NCBI GenBank assembly: GCA_030631915.1
Contig: DAOVKF010000058.1
Span: 1 to 9,385 of the forward strand
Reading direction: 5' to 3'
DNA: 9,385 nucleotides
DNA from: Candidatus Omnitrophota bacterium
Lineage (GTDB): Bacteria; Omnitrophota; Gorgyraeia; Tantalellales; Tantalellaceae
Below are positions 6,401-9,385 of this stretch, one piece after another; positions within the stretch are counted from its first letter, which is position 1, and every line of letters begins with the position of its first letter. A model generated the notes under the pieces. That model searched no databases. It was not told the DNA's origin and worked only from the letters and a program-made list of their open reading frames with translations. A program made the position numbers and the translations under genes.

Positions 6401-6685
6401 TCAATCACTCGTACGGTCCGTGATCTCGATAAGATGATACCCAAAATCTGTTTTCACGGGGCCGTGGACTTTCCCGACTTCAGCCTGAAAGACCACTTCA
6501 TCAAATTCCGGGACCATCTGCCCTTGACTGAACTCGCCCAGATCCCCTCCCTGTTTCCCGGAAGGACACTGGGAATATTTTTTGGCTGTTTCCGCGAAAT
6601 CGGCTCCGGTCTCGATCTGAGACTTGAGATCATTACATGTATCCTCGGAAGCCGTTAAAATGTGACGCGCTCTGGCTCTTGCCAT
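6401..6685 (-). CDS. ppiC: PpiC-type parvulin peptidyl-prolyl cis-trans isomerase (Par10-like)
   Basis: A 94-residue stand-alone parvulin domain, nearly the same length as E. coli PpiC (93 residues). It catalyses cis-trans isomerisation of Xaa-Pro bonds. Active-site residues are all in place: His8 (in 'ARHIL'), Cys40 (in 'SQCPSGKQGGDLG'), Met57 and Phe61 (in 'GQMVPEFDEVVF') and His84 (in 'FGYHLIEI'). There is no signal peptide, so it should act in the cytoplasm, unlike SurA or PrsA. The open frame extends upstream to 6778, but the ATG at 6685 is preferred: a strong GGAGG sits 5 nt before it, the family begins exactly there, and the longer version would overlap the glycosyltransferase gene. 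It follows that gene by 16 nt and probably shares its transcript. Substrates are unknown. Confidence 0.95.
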   Translation of the reverse strand: MARARARHILTASEDTCNDLKSQIETGADFAETAKKYSQCPSGKQGGDLGEFSQGQMVPEFDEVVFQAEVGKVHGPVKTDFGYHLIEITDRTSD

Positions 6686-6690
6686 CCCTT

Positions 6691-6695
6691 CCTCC
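6691..6695 (-). promoter_or_regulatory. Ribosome binding site that fixes the ppiC start
   Basis: Minus-strand GGAGG lies in the 16-nt gap after the glycosyltransferase stop (6702), 5 nt before the ATG at 6685. It supports the short 94-residue form over the longer open frame. Confidence 0.85.
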
Positions 6696-6701
6696 TTTTT
6701 T

Positions 6702-8339
6702 TTACGCGCGGATCTCGACCAAAACCATCTCCGCGTATCCCCGGGGGTCCCTGACAACATGGACAACCCTCCCCTCATATCCTTTTGGTATTTTTTTCAT
6801 CTCATCCGGCCGCAGGATAAACAGTACAGGGGTATCGACTTTGATCGGTCTTTCGATAGAACCTACCCGATACTTACCAAAAGAATACTTACCTCCCTGT
6901 TTTAAGCCAAGCTGGTATCGCGAAGGTAAATACTCCGCGTAGAAAAGAAGAAAAATATATCCCTGGTTAAATTTATCACTCAGTATAACATTTTTATACC
7001 GGCTGTTTTCCGCGTATTCAACAGCCTCTCTCATGCCGTGCTGCCACCAACCTGTGCTGTATTTCGGATAATCATAAAAATAGCTTTTTGCGTATCCGGC
7101 GACATTGAACAGGAAAATAAGAGAGATCCCGCTTATAAAGATCGCCTTAGCGATCCGTCTCCTGAAGAGGCCTAATAATACAAAACACCCGACTGCCGAA
7201 AAAACAGGAAACAACGGTGCTCCGATGATCGAACGTATAGCGTGAGGGGCCCCTTCTGTCGTAAGTGCGGCCGGGATAGGGTATAAGATCAACCAGAGCA
7301 AAAAAATTCTGTGCGTTTTTTTCTTTAACCCAAGCACTACGCCGGCTATACCTGCCGGAATGGTCCATAGTCCTAAAAAATGCAGTTGTCCTGTATTCAA
7401 AATACTGTGGCGCAGGTTCGCGTCGCCGCTCAAAAAAAGATAGGACGGACTAAAGTACTTCAGATAATTGAGAAATATCCTTTTAAGATCAAATGTTAAC
7501 CCGACTGCCTGGGCCCTGGAAGTCCCTCCCGGCGACAGCCAGAAAACAAGAAGGACAGTAAAAATAGACATAAATACGATGAACGAAATTAACGATCGCT
7601 TTCTGTGTTCCCACAAAAATTCCCGGAAGATAACAACCAGACCGGTCATGAACAGGGGGACAAACACTCTTGCCGCAAAATACGTATGCAGGCTTACCCC
7701 GAACATTAAGGCACTTAATATCAGATAATTCGGCTCTCTTTTAAACGCTTTGACAAAAAAGAGCACACCCGATACAAAACATAAAGGAAAAAGGATGCAC
7801 TCAAAAGCGGTCCGGCTGAACTGAATATGCCACGGGCTTACCGCCAGGAATAAAGCCGCGACCAATGCTGTTTTTCTATTAAAACATTCTTTAACCAGCC
7901 AGTAAGCGGCCAAAATGGTCAATACACCAGCGACCGCGGCGGGAAGTCTGACGGCGAATTCATTGAGCCCGAAGATCGCCACAGCCGGAACCGCTAAAAA
8001 GGTATACGTCGAAGGAGGGAACTCACCGAATGCCCTTGTAAAAAGAGGAAGAAAGTCTCCATTATGGTCCCGCAGCGTATTCAATATCGAATACGCGTCA
8101 TATCCTCTTGCGGCTTCGTCGCAAAAGAGCCCATTGGGTATGGCCCCTGGAAAAGAGAACCTGAACACACATCCTGTAAAAATAATACCCAGCAGGATCA
8201 TTGTAAAAATCGACCCGCTATGAGAATTTTCCCGTGCCCCCAAGGCTCCCCGCTTTTTTATCCGTTTAATACCAGGAACGGTTTTTATAAATAATACACG
8301 GACGGTTTTGAGTAAAGCGCCTGTCTCTGCTCCGCACAC
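6702..8339 (-). CDS. GT39/ArnT-like polytopic membrane glycosyltransferase
   Basis: A 545-residue integral membrane protein of the GT-C fold (family 39 / PMT / ArnT-like), which transfers sugars from polyprenyl-phosphate donors to lipid or protein on the outer face of the inner membrane. Residues 1-45 are basic and cytoplasmic, the first membrane helix is about 46-65, and the first external loop carries the acidic motif 'GLFCDEAARGYDAYS' (70-84) with Asp74-Glu75, the usual catalytic and metal site. Further family features are 'FGEFPPSTYTFL' (104-115), 'SPWHIQFSRTAFE' (168-180) and 'APHAIRS' (364-370). About ten hydrophobic stretches follow up to residue 413, then a soluble C-terminal domain (418-545). 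The first codon is GTG at 8339, with GGAGG 15 nt upstream inside the end of the preceding gene; an in-frame ATG at 8201 (residue 47) would delete the basic start. The donor and acceptor cannot be read from sequence. Confidence 0.88.
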   Translation of the reverse strand: MCGAETGALLKTVRVLFIKTVPGIKRIKKRGALGARENSHSGSIFTMILLGIIFTGCVFRFSFPGAIPNGLFCDEAARGYDAYSILNTLRDHNGDFLPLFTRAFGEFPPSTYTFLAVPAVAIFGLNEFAVRLPAAVAGVLTILAAYWLVKECFNRKTALVAALFLAVSPWHIQFSRTAFECILFPLCFVSGVLFFVKAFKREPNYLILSALMFGVSLHTYFAARVFVPLFMTGLVVIFREFLWEHRKRSLISFIVFMSIFTVLLVFWLSPGGTSRAQAVGLTFDLKRIFLNYLKYFSPSYLFLSGDANLRHSILNTGQLHFLGLWTIPAGIAGVVLGLKKKTHRIFLLWLILYPIPAALTTEGAPHAIRSIIGAPLFPVFSAVGCFVLLGLFRRRIAKAIFISGISLIFLFNVAGYAKSYFYDYPKYSTGWWQHGMREAVEYAENSRYKNVILSDKFNQGYIFLLFYAEYLPSRYQLGLKQGGKYSFGKYRVGSIERPIKVDTPVLFILRPDEMKKIPKGYEGRVVHVVRDPRGYAEMVLVEIRA

Positions 8340-8346
8340 ATAAAAA

Positions 8347-9315
8347 CTAAACAGCCTCCATGGTTGACGGCGGTTTGGGTGTCACATTGTAAGTGACACT
8401 TACCACACCGGGCACTGTATTGACTATCCTGTCTGCTAATTTATAAAGAATATCATAAGATAATTTCGTGGGGTTCGCATTTCTCGCGTCAATACTCTCC
8501 CAGCATCTTATTTCGATCTGTGATCCAAAATCCCGTTTTCCCGCACGCATACCTGTAACTTTATCCTGATGCAGGATCGCCATATATTGAAAAGCTCCTG
8601 AAGAGGCCAATTCTTCCTCAACGATAGAAGTTGCGATCCTGACTTTGCTTATTTTTTCCTCGGTTATCTCTCCGATCACTCTTGCCGCCAGCGCTGGACC
8701 GGGGAAAGGGATCCGATTATAAGCATATTCCGGCAAACCCAAAGCTTCGGCAACTTTCCTTACCCCATCCTTGCGAAGTTGAATTAAGGGCTCGATGATC
8801 TGATACCCAAAAGTCTCCTGTGGATCAATGCCCAACTGCGCAAAAACATTATGTTGTCTTTTGATCCCGGCAATGGTTTCGTCGACATCGGTTAAGATCG
8901 TGCCCTGCAAAAGATATTTTGCCCCACTATCTCTTACAAGTTTACCGAAAACGTCTTTATAAAAAGACTGTGTGATCGCCTCTCTTTTTTCTTCGGGATC
9001 AGTTATGCCTTTTAACGCACTGAAAAAAATTTCCCTGGCATCGATTATCTCCACATGAACGCCCATTTCCTTAAATAATGTCACGATCTCCTGAGGTTCG
9101 CCTTCTCTCATTATTCCGTTATCGACAAAATATGTTTTAAGCCTCTCCCCTAAAGCTTCATGGCCTAACATGGTAACCGCGGAAGAATCAACCCCTCCCG
9201 AAAGAGCGTTGATCGCCGAACCATCGCCAACCAAAGTGGCTATTTCCCGCGTTTTCTCCTTGATGAAATCCTCTGTGCTCAATTCACCCGCTTTGATCTC
9301 GTTAATACTTCCCAT
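8347..9315 (-). CDS. GMP-synthetase-like ATP pyrophosphatase without glutaminase domain
   Basis: A 322-residue protein matching the C-terminal half (ATP pyrophosphatase plus dimerisation domain) of GMP synthetase, like the separate archaeal B subunit in length. The ATP loop SGGVDSS is at 39-45. Also visible are 'FVDNGIMREGE' (63-73), 'TDPEEKR' (105-111), 'LLQGTI' (135-140), 'IIEPLIQLRKDGVRKVAEAL' (173-192) and 'RIPFPGPALAARVIGEITEE' (201-220). No Cys-His-Glu amidotransferase domain precedes it. Several signatures of true GMP synthetase differ: IKxHHNV is 'IKRQHNV' (151-157) followed by an insert 'FAQLGIDPQETFGY', the MTA region is replaced by 'SIDARNANPTKLS' (274-286), and the usual end PPxTIEWE is 'PPSTMEAV' (315-322). 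It could be a divergent GuaA subunit needing a separate glutaminase or ammonia, or an adenylating enzyme with another substrate; I cannot decide. The ATG at 9315 has a strong AAGGAGG. The next gene starts 7 nt after its stop. Confidence 0.85.
   Translation of the reverse strand: MGSINEIKAGELSTEDFIKEKTREIATLVGDGSAINALSGGVDSSAVTMLGHEALGERLKTYFVDNGIMREGEPQEIVTLFKEMGVHVEIIDAREIFFSALKGITDPEEKREAITQSFYKDVFGKLVRDSGAKYLLQGTILTDVDETIAGIKRQHNVFAQLGIDPQETFGYQIIEPLIQLRKDGVRKVAEALGLPEYAYNRIPFPGPALAARVIGEITEEKISKVRIATSIVEEELASSGAFQYMAILHQDKVTGMRAGKRDFGSQIEIRCWESIDARNANPTKLSYDILYKLADRIVNTVPGVVSVTYNVTPKPPSTMEAV
8355..8359 (-). promoter_or_regulatory. Probable ribosome binding site for the glycosyltransferase, inside the preceding gene
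   Basis: Minus-strand GGAGG is formed by the ATG-GAG-GCT codons near the end of the ATP pyrophosphatase gene. It lies 15 nt before the GTG start at 8339, which is longer than usual. An ATG at 8341 is better spaced but out of frame and closes after 18 codons. Translational coupling with the upstream gene is likely. Confidence 0.4.
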
Positions 9316-9319
9316 TTCG

Positions 9320-9324
9320 CCTCC
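9320..9324 (-). promoter_or_regulatory. Strong ribosome binding site of the ATP pyrophosphatase gene
   Basis: Minus-strand AAGGAGG core (GGAGG at 9324-9320) lies 4 nt before the ATG at 9315 and supports that start. The remaining 60 nt up to the window edge show no convincing promoter; a GATAAT-like word is present without a -35 partner. The promoter of this block may lie outside the window. Confidence 0.8.
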
Positions 9325-9385
9325 TTGATCGAAACATCAAACACCTCATTTACAATTATCCGTCCCTTTATGATGTATCCGATTA

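Noticed and set aside
6686..6778. Upstream extension of ppiC to a start at 6778
   Set aside because: The extra 31 residues overlap the 3' end of the glycosyltransferase gene and have no family match, while the ATG at 6685 has a strong GGAGG at 5 nt.
9279..9384. Possible 3' end of an upstream minus-strand gene overlapping the ATP pyrophosphatase start by 37 nt
   Set aside because: One frame is open from the window edge to a TGA at 9279, but about 35 codons without a stop is common by chance and the peptide is not recognisable. More upstream sequence would decide.

Overview
All ten genes that I can support lie on the minus strand. The window therefore reads from right (about 9385) to left (1), in tightly packed runs with no gap above about 120 bases. 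I see no rRNA, tRNA, CRISPR array, insertion sequence or phage gene. The content is mostly conserved bacterial housekeeping or membrane genes with moderate base composition. A TIGR03546/TIGR03545-type pair (a family pair known from genomes of bacteria with outer membranes) and a DUF4126 membrane protein suggest a diderm bacterium. The mix would fit an uncultured lineage such as Omnitrophota, but that placement is an impression and not something the sequence proves.

Layout in transcription order. Block 1 (9315-6401): a stand-alone GMP-synthetase-like ATP pyrophosphatase without a glutaminase domain, a polytopic GT39/ArnT-like glycosyltransferase, and a minimal cytoplasmic parvulin (PpiC type). 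Spacings are 7 and 16 nt, so this looks like one transcription unit. Block 2 (6284-5040): a BaiN/HI0933-type flavoprotein with candidate promoters upstream. Block 3 (4924-3704): a DEAD-box RNA helicase with a basic tail. Block 4 (3597-1278): a nitronate monooxygenase/FabK-like flavoenzyme behind a recognisable promoter, a small exported protein built from three copies of a Trp-containing helical repeat, and a DUF4126 membrane protein. Block 5 (1238 to beyond position 1): a TIGR03546-like membrane protein and, two bases later, the N-terminal 232 residues of an AsmA/DUF748-like TIGR03545 protein that runs off the left edge.

Most notable points: the ATP pyrophosphatase keeps its ATP loop but has lost several signatures of GMP synthetase. 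The block-5 promoter (TTGATA, 17 nt, TATAAT) places the expected transcription start on the A of the start codon, implying a leaderless mRNA, and it carries a 10-bp-period tandem repeat. The repeat protein at 1931-2470 is not one I recognise. I found no clear defence, mobile or biosynthetic system; the candidates for new biology are the altered ATP pyrophosphatase and the envelope-protein cluster at the left end.
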